Assembly: GCF_009827655.1 (NCBI RefSeq)
Contig: NZ_WTYV01000001.1
Location: forward strand, 1 to 64,000
Reading direction: 5' to 3'
DNA: 64,000 bases
DNA from: Alteraurantiacibacter buctensis
Lineage (GTDB): Bacteria > Pseudomonadota > Alphaproteobacteria > Sphingomonadales > Sphingomonadaceae
This document shows positions 1-7,372 of the stretch, piece by piece. The position numbers and the translations under genes were made by a program. Under the pieces are notes generated by a model. That model was given only the letters and a program-made list of their open reading frames with translations, was not told the origin of the DNA and did no database searches. How positions within the stretch are numbered: the stretch's first letter is position 1; each line of letters starts with the position of its first letter.

Positions 1-39
1 CCACCTGCGGCCAGCCATGGCGGCGGAGGCAATCTTGCA

Positions 40-150
40 CTAACAATCAACACGGACCACTCGGTGGGGGCCGATCACGCGCTTCCGTGCCTTGGCGCGG
101 TAAACCTTGCCAAGTTTGATCGGCACAGGGTCTTTGCGACGGCGCGCCAT
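40..150 (-). CDS. Small basic hypothetical protein (36 aa)
   Basis: The reading frame opens with ATG at 150, behind a good ribosome binding site (GAGGTG, six bases upstream), and ends with TAG at 40-42. The product is very rich in Arg, Lys and Val, which suggests nucleic-acid or ribosome contact, but I recognise no family. Support is limited to the strong ribosome binding site and the codon pattern. It lies alone at the window edge, so its operon partners, if any, lie to the left and outside the window. Confidence 0.4.
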   Translation of the reverse strand: MARRRKDPVPIKLGKVYRAKARKRVIGPHRVVRVDC

Positions 151-211
151 GGTTGCACCTCATGTTTGGCTCGAACGGTAAAATGACAGATTAGCCGTCT
201 ATTGTGCAGTA

Positions 212-457
212 ATGCCGCACAGGCTTAAGAAATACCTGATGACCAGCGGCCCAAGACGCCTCGATCTTACGCGCGACCAGGAGGTATGGGGTATGGCGCT
301 ATGGGTTGAGCGCACGCACGGCGAAAATGGCTGGATGCACATTGCCATGGAGCAGGACCGATGGCTGGCCGCGGGCGAGATCGACGGCGTTGCGCTGTGG
401 CGTGAAGTGCAGCGGTGCTGGGAAGAGTTGCAAGCGGCGAAGGGGCAGATTCAATAA
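212..457 (+). CDS. DUF6961-like small hypothetical protein
   Basis: This 81-aa protein carries the pattern LTRDQEVWGMALWVER, followed by an amphipathic stretch with I-A and ALWREVQ. That resembles the small single-domain proteins filed as DUF6961, which are common in sphingomonads and often sit beside mobile elements. The function is unknown. The start at 212 has no clear ribosome binding site; the in-frame ATG at 239 would give a 72-aa protein closer to the family's usual N-terminus. No operon partner is visible: 397 bases without a recognisable gene follow. Confidence 0.55.
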   Translation: MPHRLKKYLMTSGPRRLDLTRDQEVWGMALWVERTHGENGWMHIAMEQDRWLAAGEIDGVALWREVQRCWEELQAAKGQIQ

Positions 458-854
458 GTCCTAGTACGGCATGGATTGGGCCGAATGCGGAATGACGGGT
501 ATTTGGCAGATTGGCGCAAAAGCGAACGCTAACAGTAGGCGCTCTCGTTTACACCGAGAGGGTCTGGGACTGGGCCGTCTTCTGCCAGTCCGGTCTCAGA
601 TGGTAACTTCGGAATGCTGACATTTTCAGTACCGAAGAAGGGTGGCAGCAGCCGCTGACTTTTCGGACGTGCCGAACACTAAATACGCACCCCGAAAGCG
701 GCTGTACATTCAGCCTAGATTCTCTCGCGAGAAGTCCCCGATCCCTGCCCTTGTGTGTCAAAACCTATAGCTTAGTTCGCGTTGCACAATAGGTAGGTCG
801 CCCGAAGGGCGGCGCCCCAAATGCTCGTTTAATCCTGCGGCTCGGCCAATCCGG
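458..854. other. Intergenic stretch without recognisable gene
   Basis: I see no convincing gene here. A 70-codon minus-strand frame exists, but its composition (Ser/Arg/Cys rich, no motif, no ribosome binding site) looks like noise. It separates the small DUF6961-like gene from the 3' end of the CapP-type peptidase gene. Confidence 0.5.
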
Positions 855-1745
855 CTACCGGCGTCGGCTCTTCCCGGGGAAGCGCGGATTTTCCCAGACA
901 TCAAAGGTGTCGCGCAACTCGTCTTCGCCGTCATCGTCGCTGTCATCGACGACCAGCAGCGTCATTTTCCACCCATTCGCCAGATTCAAAGCCTGTTCCC
1001 TGATCGATGATGGGCGGTGAAGGTTGGCCAGCCACACACCCCTGTCAACGTCGTCGGATTCGACCCCATCGGTTTGATGGCGAGCAGACAGTGAATTGTG
1101 GGGAAGCGGCGTTCCGATCCGGGCTTCGACAAAAGGAAAGCGGGTGGGCTTGTAGATGCGGCGCAAGGTCCCATTCTGCGAGAGCAAAATGGCGCACAGA
1201 TCGTGGTGGTAGGTCGAATAGTGGATCGCCGTTGCTTCCTTGCTGACGTCGTATTTCGCCGCCAGATCGACAACATGACGAAGGTCAGGACCACCTTGTG
1301 CGCGCATGTCGGTCTTGAATTTTATCACCGGCATCAGGATCCCAGCGCTGAACCGGTTCGCTTCCGCTTCCATTCGCTGGCTGCGGTTGTCGCGGTCGGC
1401 CTTGCGAATGTTCATGTCCGATTTTGAACAGGCAAATTGCCCTGAGTCACCAGGCTGGTGCGCCGAGATGAGATAGTGTCCGAGTTCGTGACCGATCGTA
1501 TAGCGCTGTCTCAGTCGATTGGCTTTGCCGTTGACCAGGATGACACCGTCCCGGCGCTCTGGCTGCGTAATCAACCCGCCTTCGAAGTTGTCGGTCGTCA
1601 TTCGATGGATGGCAGTGATGCCAACGGCCGTCGCAAGTTCTTCGATCGGAACCGGAGTCGGCAGATCAGGGACCTGTCGCAGGATCTCTGCGATGATACG
1701 TTCGGGGGAGGTGCAGTCAGCAAGCTCGACCCGATCAATCTGCAT
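855..1745 (-). CDS. ImmA/IrrE-family zinc peptidase, CapP-like
   Basis: The 296-aa product has the ImmA/IrrE zincin signature: HELGH at residues 86-90 and, downstream, an MEAEANRF segment (about 125-132) that supplies the glutamate ligand and helix of this family. In CBASS-linked homologues (CapP) such a peptidase senses single-stranded DNA and cleaves the partner repressor. A cysteine at residue 106, between the two zinc-binding segments, could play the part of the inhibitory cysteine described in CapP; that is inference. The C-terminal half (about 150-296) is a separate domain ending in an acidic stretch. The start ATG at 1745 lies inside the end of the HTH gene (11-base overlap), so the two are translationally coupled. 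A phage-type ImmA role is the alternative. Confidence 0.82.
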   Translation of the reverse strand: MQIDRVELADCTSPERIIAEILRQVPDLPTPVPIEELATAVGITAIHRMTTDNFEGGLITQPERRDGVILVNGKANRLRQRYTIGHELGHYLISAHQPGDSGQFACSKSDMNIRKADRDNRSQRMEAEANRFSAGILMPVIKFKTDMRAQGGPDLRHVVDLAAKYDVSKEATAIHYSTYHHDLCAILLSQNGTLRRIYKPTRFPFVEARIGTPLPHNSLSARHQTDGVESDDVDRGVWLANLHRPSSIREQALNLANGWKMTLLVVDDSDDDGEDELRDTFDVWENPRFPGKSRRR

Positions 1746-2070
1746 CTGTTGCCTTGCCCCCGCGTTTTTTCATGGTCTCGATCATCGCCTCGATGAACTG
1801 TCGATCTTCAATGTTCAGCTTTTGCAGATCACGGTACATGACGACCATTTGTTCATCTTCCGCATCAGAGGGGTCTTCGCCAACCAGCGAAGCAATCGTC
1901 ACCCCAAAATGCTCTGCCAGATTCTTCAGTAGTTCGATCGAGGGGTTCTTTGTCGTCCCCTTTTCCAGTTCCCAAATGTGCGCCTTCGAAGCCCCTACTG
2001 CATCGGCAACCACCTGAAGGGATTGACCCCGCTCTGTCCGCAGCTTTTGCAATTTCATCGCGAGCGACAT
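1735..2070 (-). CDS. XRE-family HTH repressor, CapH-like
   Basis: This is a 111-aa protein with an N-terminal Cro/C1-type helix-turn-helix (about residues 5-62; SLQVVADAVGASKAHIWELE covers the recognition region) and a short C-terminal helical tail. I chose ATG 2070 over an upstream ATG at 2100 because GGGAG lies eight bases ahead of it. It overlaps the metallopeptidase gene and points away from the CBASS operon, the layout of CapH/CapP pairs in which CapH represses the defence genes until CapP cuts it. The linker around residues 65-85, rich in acidic residues, is a plausible cleavage region. A generic phage-like repressor or an antitoxin role cannot be excluded from sequence alone. Confidence 0.8.
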   Translation of the reverse strand: MSLAMKLQKLRTERGQSLQVVADAVGASKAHIWELEKGTTKNPSIELLKNLAEHFGVTIASLVGEDPSDAEDEQMVVMYRDLQKLNIEDRQFIEAMIETMKKRGGKATDAD

Positions 2071-2160
2071 GGCACTCTCCCAGCCCCCTAAGAGTAACAC
2101 ACCCGTGCGCCTGTAGGAAAGCTGCGTCGTTCGGTCAATCGAACATTTGCGGCAGATTGG

Positions 2161-2202
2161 TTGACTGCGCCGCGCGTTCGGTGTATCTTACGATCCTGTA
2201 AG
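2161..2202 (+). promoter_or_regulatory. CBASS promoter with palindromic operator
   Basis: TTGACT (2161-2166), a 17-base spacer and TATCTT (2184-2189) form a near-consensus sigma70 promoter about 60 bases ahead of the CD-NTase gene. A perfect 5-6-5 palindrome CTTAC-N6-GTAAG (2187-2202) overlaps the -10 element and the expected start site, a good place for a repressor such as the divergent CapH-like protein. A second palindrome, GTTCG-N6-CGAAC (2129-2144), overlaps a possible -35 (TTGACC) for the divergent repressor gene. Binding is inferred. Confidence 0.6.
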
Positions 2203-2253
2203 GCGAAGTCTGCCGATATTGGGCTTTGCCACCTGCGCCAAATAGGGGGCATA

Positions 2254-3507
2254 ATGACTGTTTTCGATCCGTTCCGTCCGCGCCCCGAGCGCCTGCCGAC
2301 CCCGAGCTTCGCCGACGCGATGCTTATGGACGTGGCTCGCCGGGTCCAGTTGTCGCCTACGAAGCACGACGAGGCGCAACAGCATTTCGAGGCGCTTTGC
2401 GGCTATGTTGATCGTCCTGAAAGCCCGCTGCAGGACAAGGTGATCGCCTGCTACCCAGGGGGCAGCTTCGCGACCGGTACAGCGATTGCCTCAAGCGTTT
2501 CGAAGGATCAGCATGACGTCGATGTCGTCATGGAACTTGATGTTCCGACCAACAGCGATCCCAAGCGGATTCTTGACCTGCTTTTCGAAGCCATCAACGC
2601 GCAGCCGGGCTCCCGTTATCACGGGCGGGTGACGCGAAATTCGCGGTGCGTGACCGTCGAATACGACGATGGTGTCCGCGTCGATTTGATGCCCATTTCG
2701 CGGCTGACGGCGGCACCCGAGAAGGCGGGGCATCTTTTCCATTTCAAGCAGCAGCCGCTTGAGAGCTACCACAAGCCTGTCAATCCTTGGGGCTTTGCCG
2801 ACCACTTCAACGCCCAGACGGCATACGATCCGGTTTTTGCTGCAATCTTTGAATCTCGAGCTCTGGCTGACGGACGAACGGTCGCGAAGGCCGACGTCGA
2901 TCCGTTGCCCGACCGCGTCCCGTTGTCTAAAAAGGCCGCGCGCGTCGTCGCGCTGCAGCTGATCAAGCGCAATCGCGATGTGCGGTTTCGCAACCGTTCG
3001 AAGCGCAAGCCGCCCTCTGTGGTTTTGGCAGCACTGGCGCTGGAAGTGGCACCTGTCGGCGCGGGCTTGCTGGAGGAGGTCGTCTCGATTTCGCGGCACA
3101 TTGCACAGCGCCTGCAGGAGCAGAGTGCACACAATCTTTGTATCGACGTCCGCAACCCCGCTTACATCCCGGATGTCTTTACCGATCGTTGGCCCGGCGC
3201 GTTGTCTGACCAGGACGAGTATGTGCGTGATCTGGAGTATCTGGTCCGGCAATTGGTTCGCCTGCGGACGGAAAACATCTCGCTCACTGAAACGAACACG
3301 ATTCTCGACGATCTGTTCGGAGAGACGGCGGCCAAGTACGCGATCAAGGAACACATGGAACGTAGCCGTGTCGCCATGGAGAAGGGCGCGATGCGGTTCG
3401 GTCCCAGCGGCCGGGTCCATGCAGGCGTGACTGCCGCTGCTATCGCAACCAATTGCACCCCGGCTCGGGCAAGCACCAACATGGGCGGCGAATGGTTCCT
3501 GGACTGA
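2254..3507 (+). CDS. CBASS CD-NTase (cGAS/DncV-like nucleotidyltransferase)
   Basis: This 417-aa nucleotidyltransferase has the CD-NTase active site: GGS (residues 69-71), the two metal-binding aspartates of DVDVV (88 and 90) and a third acidic residue in VRVDLMP (144). The family makes cyclic di- or trinucleotides on phage infection, which switch on an effector. Start ATG 2254 has GGGGG nine bases upstream. The helical C-terminal half is the OAS-like all-alpha domain. The last 16 bases overlap the E2 gene, and the order CD-NTase, E2, phospholipase marks an E2-only (type II short) CBASS. The nucleotide product cannot be read from the sequence, though CapV partners usually answer cGAMP. The C-terminus is not a diglycine. 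Confidence 0.93.
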   Translation: MTVFDPFRPRPERLPTPSFADAMLMDVARRVQLSPTKHDEAQQHFEALCGYVDRPESPLQDKVIACYPGGSFATGTAIASSVSKDQHDVDVVMELDVPTNSDPKRILDLLFEAINAQPGSRYHGRVTRNSRCVTVEYDDGVRVDLMPISRLTAAPEKAGHLFHFKQQPLESYHKPVNPWGFADHFNAQTAYDPVFAAIFESRALADGRTVAKADVDPLPDRVPLSKKAARVVALQLIKRNRDVRFRNRSKRKPPSVVLAALALEVAPVGAGLLEEVVSISRHIAQRLQEQSAHNLCIDVRNPAYIPDVFTDRWPGALSDQDEYVRDLEYLVRQLVRLRTENISLTETNTILDDLFGETAAKYAIKEHMERSRVAMEKGAMRFGPSGRVHAGVTAAAIATNCTPARASTNMGGEWFLD

Positions 3508-3992
3508 TCCCGATCGAGACCCAGATCGCGGCGATGGAGCAACGCTGGCCGGACTTTGCGCTTGTGCAAAGGATCGGGCGCCGAGCGGTCTGGGAAGGAA
3601 CGCTCGACCCGGTTTGCAAGCGCTACCGTGTGCGGATCGGTTACGAAGTCCCGCTTGCGATCGAAAACTTCTCCATTCTCAACGCGCAACCGCGGGTCCA
3701 GGTGCTGTCGCCACGTCTTGAACGCCATCCTGAATATGAAGAAGGCCCGATCCCGCACGTCTATGTAAACCGTGCGGAGCAATCCTTGCCTTACTTGTGC
3801 CTGTTCGATCCGTTCAACGGCGAGTGGACGCCATCGGACCTGTTGGCCGAAACGACTGTGCCCTGGGCCGCACGGTATCTCTACTTCTATGAAGGCTGGT
3901 TGCTGACCGGAAAATGGTCAGGCGGTGGCCGGCACCCGACACAGGAGGAGTTGGATGGAACCCAGCGACCAAAGGCCATTGCGGCGGTCTGA
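3492..3992 (+). CDS. CBASS E2-like conjugating protein
   Basis: This 166-aa protein carries the hallmarks of the bacterial E2-like proteins in short type II CBASS: PYLCLF with the candidate catalytic Cys103, then the conserved aromatic block EWTPSDLL, PWAARYLYFYEGWLLTG and W-GGGRHP near the C-terminus. In characterised systems such an E2 modifies or binds the C-terminus of the CD-NTase and primes it, without an E1 or a JAB peptidase. None of those accessory genes is visible here. The start ATG 3492 lies within the end of the CD-NTase gene, and the 3' end overlaps the phospholipase gene by 38 bases, so all three genes are translationally coupled. An upstream in-frame ATG at 3453 is less likely. 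Confidence 0.85.
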   Translation: MVPGLIPIETQIAAMEQRWPDFALVQRIGRRAVWEGTLDPVCKRYRVRIGYEVPLAIENFSILNAQPRVQVLSPRLERHPEYEEGPIPHVYVNRAEQSLPYLCLFDPFNGEWTPSDLLAETTVPWAARYLYFYEGWLLTGKWSGGGRHPTQEELDGTQRPKAIAAV

Positions 3993-5004
3993 TGGAACGC
4001 TTGGTGAGCGGCGGCGACAATTGCCGTGGCCGGAGGGCAAGCGATTTCGGATCCTGTCCATCGATGGCGGCGGCATTCGGGGAATTTTGCCCGCGTCGAT
4101 TCTGGCGGAGTTCGAACGGCAGTATCTGGGCGGACACTCCGTTGGTGACTATTTCGATCTGATCGCCGGTACATCCACGGGGGGAATAATCGCCCTCGGG
4201 CTTTCGATCGGGCTGCCTGCTTCCGACATTCTCCAGGTCTATTTTGATCACGGCGAAGAGATTTTTCCATCGGCCAGGCCGCCCCTGGAAGGGCTCAAGC
4301 GACTTTGGGCCAAGGTTCGATCGCTGGCATATTACCAGTATGACCGAGAGCCGCTTGAACGTGAACTGCGCCGGATTTTTGGCGCGCGCCCGTTTGGAGA
4401 TGCCCAGCGTCGACTTTGCATTCCTTCTTTCGACGGCTTCACCGAGGTCAACATATTCAAGACGCCGCATCATCCCGATTTCAAGCTCGATTGGCGCGAA
4501 GAAATGGTCACAGTCGCGCTCGCGACATCTGCTGCTCCTACCTATTTCTCGATCTATAGGGATGGGCAGCGACGGTTCGCAGACGGAGGCGTGTGGGCAA
4601 ACAATCCGGTGATGGTCGCACTGGTCGATGCGCTCAGTTGCAACGACCTCGATCGCGATCAGATCGATATCCTGTCGCTGGGATGCGGTGACGCCGAAAT
4701 GACGATTTCGGATGCACAGGTCCTGCGCGGAGGCTTGTGGCATTGGCGCGATATCGTTTCGTCAGCGATGCATCTCTCCAGCCAGAATGCGCTGGGGCAA
4801 GCTGGGCTACTCATTGGCCGCGATCGGCTCATTCGCTTGAATGCGCCACTGCTGCCCGATGGTCCGATCGGTTTGGACGACGTGAAGCGTGCGAAGGCAG
4901 AGCTGCCAAATGTGGCGAAGGAACTGGCCCTTGCGAATGGGCCAGCGGTGGCGTCCCGGTTCTTCAATGAGAAGTCCGAGCCTTACGTTCCCTTTCATCC
5001 ATAA
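3955..5004 (+). CDS. capV: Patatin-like phospholipase effector (CapV)
   Basis: The 349-aa product is a patatin-fold lipase. It has the oxyanion loop DGGGIRG (about 37-43), the nucleophile elbow GTSTG with Ser74, and the DGG motif with Asp210, which complete the Ser-Asp dyad. CapV is the CBASS effector that is activated by the cyclic nucleotide made by the CD-NTase; it then degrades inner-membrane phospholipids, causing abortive infection. Start ATG 3955 is preceded by AGGAGG, unlike the longer frame that opens at 3925. It is the last gene of the CBASS operon. All catalytic motifs are intact, so the effector looks functional. Confidence 0.93.
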   Translation: MEPSDQRPLRRSDGTLGERRRQLPWPEGKRFRILSIDGGGIRGILPASILAEFERQYLGGHSVGDYFDLIAGTSTGGIIALGLSIGLPASDILQVYFDHGEEIFPSARPPLEGLKRLWAKVRSLAYYQYDREPLERELRRIFGARPFGDAQRRLCIPSFDGFTEVNIFKTPHHPDFKLDWREEMVTVALATSAAPTYFSIYRDGQRRFADGGVWANNPVMVALVDALSCNDLDRDQIDILSLGCGDAEMTISDAQVLRGGLWHWRDIVSSAMHLSSQNALGQAGLLIGRDRLIRLNAPLLPDGPIGLDDVKRAKAELPNVAKELALANGPAVASRFFNEKSEPYVPFHP

Positions 5005-5053
5005 GCTGTTTGATCTGCTTGGGCCGGGGTAGTCGGTTTTCGTCACCACCCCC

Positions 5054-5127
5054 GTCCGAAATCCGTCTACATTTTTCGGACAATGGCGATTTTGATTGTG
5101 TCCGAAGTTATGCTACATATTTCGGAC
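5054..5127 (+). promoter_or_regulatory. AbiE promoter with paired inverted repeats
   Basis: Four copies of an 8-base element alternate in orientation: GTCCGAAA (5054-5061), TTTCGGAC (5074-5081), GTCCGAAG (5100-5107) and TTTCGGAC (5120-5127). They make two inverted repeats with the same 8-12-8 geometry, 46 bases apart. Known AbiEi antitoxins bind two inverted repeats to autoregulate the operon. A promoter TTGATT (5092-5097), 16 bases, TACATA (5114-5119) is embedded in the second repeat and would start transcription within a few bases of ATG 5128, implying a leaderless mRNA. Confidence 0.7.
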
Positions 5128-5778
5128 ATGGACAAAATCCCGCCCGGACTGAAAGCGCAAATTCTCGATCGTGTAAGCCGAGCGACGGCGAACACTGTCT
5201 GGACACCGGCCGACTTCCTCGACCTTGCCGGCCGCGATGCGGTCGACAAGACCCTCCAGCGTTTGGTCAAATGGGGCGAGCTCCGCCGGATCGATCGCGG
5301 CCTCTATGACAAACCGCAGTTCAACAGCCTGACCCGGCAGGACAATGCCCCCGATCCGCGAGCGGTCATCGACGCCGTCGCACGGCGTGATCAGATCCGT
5401 GTCCTGGTCGACGGAATGACTGCTGCAAACGATCTCGGCTTTACCAATGCCGTACCGGCGAAGATCGTCGTGCACAGCGAAGCGCGGCCCAAGTCGATCA
5501 AGCTCGGCAACCTCACCATCGAGTTCAAAACGACCGCGGCAAGCAAACTCTATTGGGCGGGACGCCCGGCCATGAGGATCGTCCAAGCGCTGCACTGGCT
5601 GCGCGATACAATGTCGACGGACGACACGGGACAATGGCGTGAGCGACTTGCCACCCTTCTCGGCAACCCCACCCACGGCGCAGCTTTGCGCGCTGATCTT
5701 GCCGAGGGGCTGCCAACGCTCCCGGCCTGGATGCAGGACCTGCTGCGTCCGTTCGTCTCGGAAGTGCACAGCGAATGA
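5128..5778 (+). CDS. AbiEi-like antitoxin / autorepressor (DUF6088 type)
   Basis: The 216-aa protein starts with a winged-helix domain (about 5-70) with the pattern TPADFLDL, followed by LQRLVKWGELRRIDRGLYD, typical of AbiEi/DUF6088 proteins. A larger C-terminal domain follows that serves antitoxicity in AbiEi. In type IV toxin-antitoxin systems the antitoxin does not bind the toxin directly and represses its own operon. I chose ATG 5128 because the palindromic operator and the predicted transcription start end exactly there; in-frame starts at 5083 and 5110 would lie inside the operator. The stop overlaps the toxin start (ATGA). Confidence 0.83.
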   Translation: MDKIPPGLKAQILDRVSRATANTVWTPADFLDLAGRDAVDKTLQRLVKWGELRRIDRGLYDKPQFNSLTRQDNAPDPRAVIDAVARRDQIRVLVDGMTAANDLGFTNAVPAKIVVHSEARPKSIKLGNLTIEFKTTAASKLYWAGRPAMRIVQALHWLRDTMSTDDTGQWRERLATLLGNPTHGAALRADLAEGLPTLPAWMQDLLRPFVSEVHSE

Positions 5779-6821
5779 ACTCCGCCTTCGATGAAGTTCT
5801 GCGTGCAGACACGCCCACCCGCACGGGCCTCTATACCGCGACTGCGCAGCGGCTCGGCACGACCCCGCAGAACGTCGAGAAGGATTTCTGGGTCTGCTGG
5901 ACCCTTGATGCCCTGTTCAACGGGATCGAGGACGGACCCCGCCTGCTGTTCAAGGGCGGAACTTCGCTGTCGAAGGGGTTCGGGTTGATCGAGCGGTTCT
6001 CCGAAGACATCGACGTGACGGTCTTCCGCGATGATCTCGGAGTGCCCGCGACCATCGCGGAATTGGCTGCACTGAGCCGCAAGAAGCGCGACGCTGCGCT
6101 TGATTCAATCAAGGCCGCCTGCGAAGCACATATCAACGGACCATTGAAAGCGCGCCTCGCGCAAATCTGCGCCGATACCTGCGCGCGCGCAGGCCTCGAA
6201 GCGCAGTCAATTCGGGTCGAGGCCGACGCTCGGGATGGCCAAACCTTGCTCTTGGTATATCCCAGCATCACCCCCGAGGATGCTTACATCGCCAAGTCGG
6301 TGAAGATCGAATCAGGCGCAAAGTCGGCGCTTGATCCCAATTCGGTGCGAACAATTGTGCCCTATGTCGACGCTGACGCCGTCGATCTCGACCTCGCTGT
6401 GCCGGGCGTTACTGTGGTCGATGCCGAACGAACCTTCTGGGACAAGGTCGTCATCCTGCATGGCCTGAGGCGTTGGTTCGAAATCCGAGGGCAGCTGCGC
6501 GGCGACGGTCAGCGTATTTCTCGCCACTATTACGACCTGTTCCGCCTGCTCCAATCGGAGATCGGCCAAGCGGCCCTGGCAAACCGCGCGCTTGGTGAAG
6601 ACTGCGTCGCCCATGCCCGCATGTTCTTCAATCGCCCGGACTTCGATCTGGCCACCGCGCAGGCCCCGACATTTGCCTTGTGCCCGGAGGGAGGGATGAC
6701 GGATGCCTTGCGCCAGGACTATCGCGCCATGAGCACCATGATCTTCGGCGAGCCGCCACCCTTTGATGCGGTCGTCGAGGCGATTGCCGAATTGCAATAT
6801 TCTTTAAACGTGGCCGCATGA
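5775..6821 (+). CDS. AbiEii/AbiGii-family nucleotidyltransferase toxin
   Basis: This 348-aa protein is of the AbiEii family: the motif FKGGTSLSKGFGLIERFSED is the nucleotidyltransferase GS...D core, followed by IDVTVF with the second aspartate. A further conserved segment ERTFWDKVVILHGL lies in the C-terminal half. AbiEii toxins act as NTases that modify tRNA acceptor ends or bind GTP, halting growth during phage infection. It is coupled to the antitoxin gene by a 4-base ATGA overlap and to the next gene in the same way. Length and motifs look complete. Confidence 0.9.
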   Translation: MNSAFDEVLRADTPTRTGLYTATAQRLGTTPQNVEKDFWVCWTLDALFNGIEDGPRLLFKGGTSLSKGFGLIERFSEDIDVTVFRDDLGVPATIAELAALSRKKRDAALDSIKAACEAHINGPLKARLAQICADTCARAGLEAQSIRVEADARDGQTLLLVYPSITPEDAYIAKSVKIESGAKSALDPNSVRTIVPYVDADAVDLDLAVPGVTVVDAERTFWDKVVILHGLRRWFEIRGQLRGDGQRISRHYYDLFRLLQSEIGQAALANRALGEDCVAHARMFFNRPDFDLATAQAPTFALCPEGGMTDALRQDYRAMSTMIFGEPPPFDAVVEAIAELQYSLNVAA

Positions 6822-7297
6822 AGGGGATCCTCCAGCGCTTGTTCGGTGGCGATGGCCCGAGCGACAAGTCGCCTGCGCAGCCAGAGTTCGCCAGTCCGCT
6901 GGAAATCAAACCCTTCTCACATGGCTTGGTCAGGATCCCGGCGCTCGACTTTTTTGGTCCTCACACCGCCTCGCCAAATGGCAGGTTCCATCTCATTTGG
7001 CTGGACAGAAACCCCGAGGGCACAACTGGCGGTCATCGTTATGAGGGACACGGGACATGGACTCTGCTGAGCGATGGTGGCGCGACATTGGCTACGGGTC
7101 GTCTCGAGCGACCGCAGGATGGTCATGTGGCCGACAACGGCACGTTCAGCGCAGCCTCCACCAGCCGCGTCAACTCGGGATCGCCGAGCAGCAGCCACCA
7201 TCGAGCGACAACCGGATCAGATGCGCTCACATCACTGCCAGCGCGCACAAAGCGAGTGCCCGTGTCTGCTGACATAACTTCCGGGGGGCCTGCATAA
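6818..7297 (+). CDS. AbiE-linked hypothetical protein, 3' end replaced
   Basis: The gene overlaps the AbiEii stop by four bases (ATGA), so it belongs to the same transcript. Residues 1 to about 110 look genuine, with a beta-rich pattern (SPNGRFHLIWLDR, GHGTWTLLSDGG, GRLERPQDGHVADNGTF). After about position 7150 the frame runs antisense through the remnant of an efflux lipoprotein gene, and the protein turns into a Ser/Thr/Arg-rich tail. I read it as truncated by the recombination that joined the defence island to the Emr locus. I do not recognise the family; it may act in the defence system or be a passenger. Confidence 0.5.
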   Translation: MKGILQRLFGGDGPSDKSPAQPEFASPLEIKPFSHGLVRIPALDFFGPHTASPNGRFHLIWLDRNPEGTTGGHRYEGHGTWTLLSDGGATLATGRLERPQDGHVADNGTFSAASTSRVNSGSPSSSHHRATTGSDALTSLPARTKRVPVSADITSGGPA

Positions 7298-7362
7298 TCG
7301 GGCCCTGCCGTGCATCCAGCTAGCAAGGCGATAGTGACAAGCGGAGGTAGCAAGTGGCGCAT
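7123..7362 (-). pseudogene. Remnant of RND-type outer-membrane efflux lipoprotein
   Basis: The first 70 or so residues are the start of a NodT/OprM-type outer-membrane factor. There is a lipoprotein signal with lipobox LLAGC, then a proline/tyrosine-rich start, then WWLLLGDPELTRLVEAAL, the conserved opening of the outer-membrane efflux fold. The family is about 450-490 aa; here the frame fails after AAL and stops at 7123. It lies just downstream of the EmrB gene on the same strand, as expected for an emrAB-outer membrane factor operon. The efflux system has therefore lost its own outer-membrane partner. Confidence 0.75.
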
Positions 7363-7372
7363 CGTGTAGGGC

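Noticed and set aside
2491-3420. 309-aa frame on the minus strand opposite the CD-NTase gene
   Set aside because: Motif-free, His/Arg/Gln rich, and fully antisense to a gene with intact active-site motifs. It is a third-position GC shadow.
3492-5004. E1 or JAB-peptidase genes completing a full type II CBASS
   Set aside because: No ThiF-type GxGxxG adenylation domain or JAMM motif is present on either side; the next genes are AbiE.
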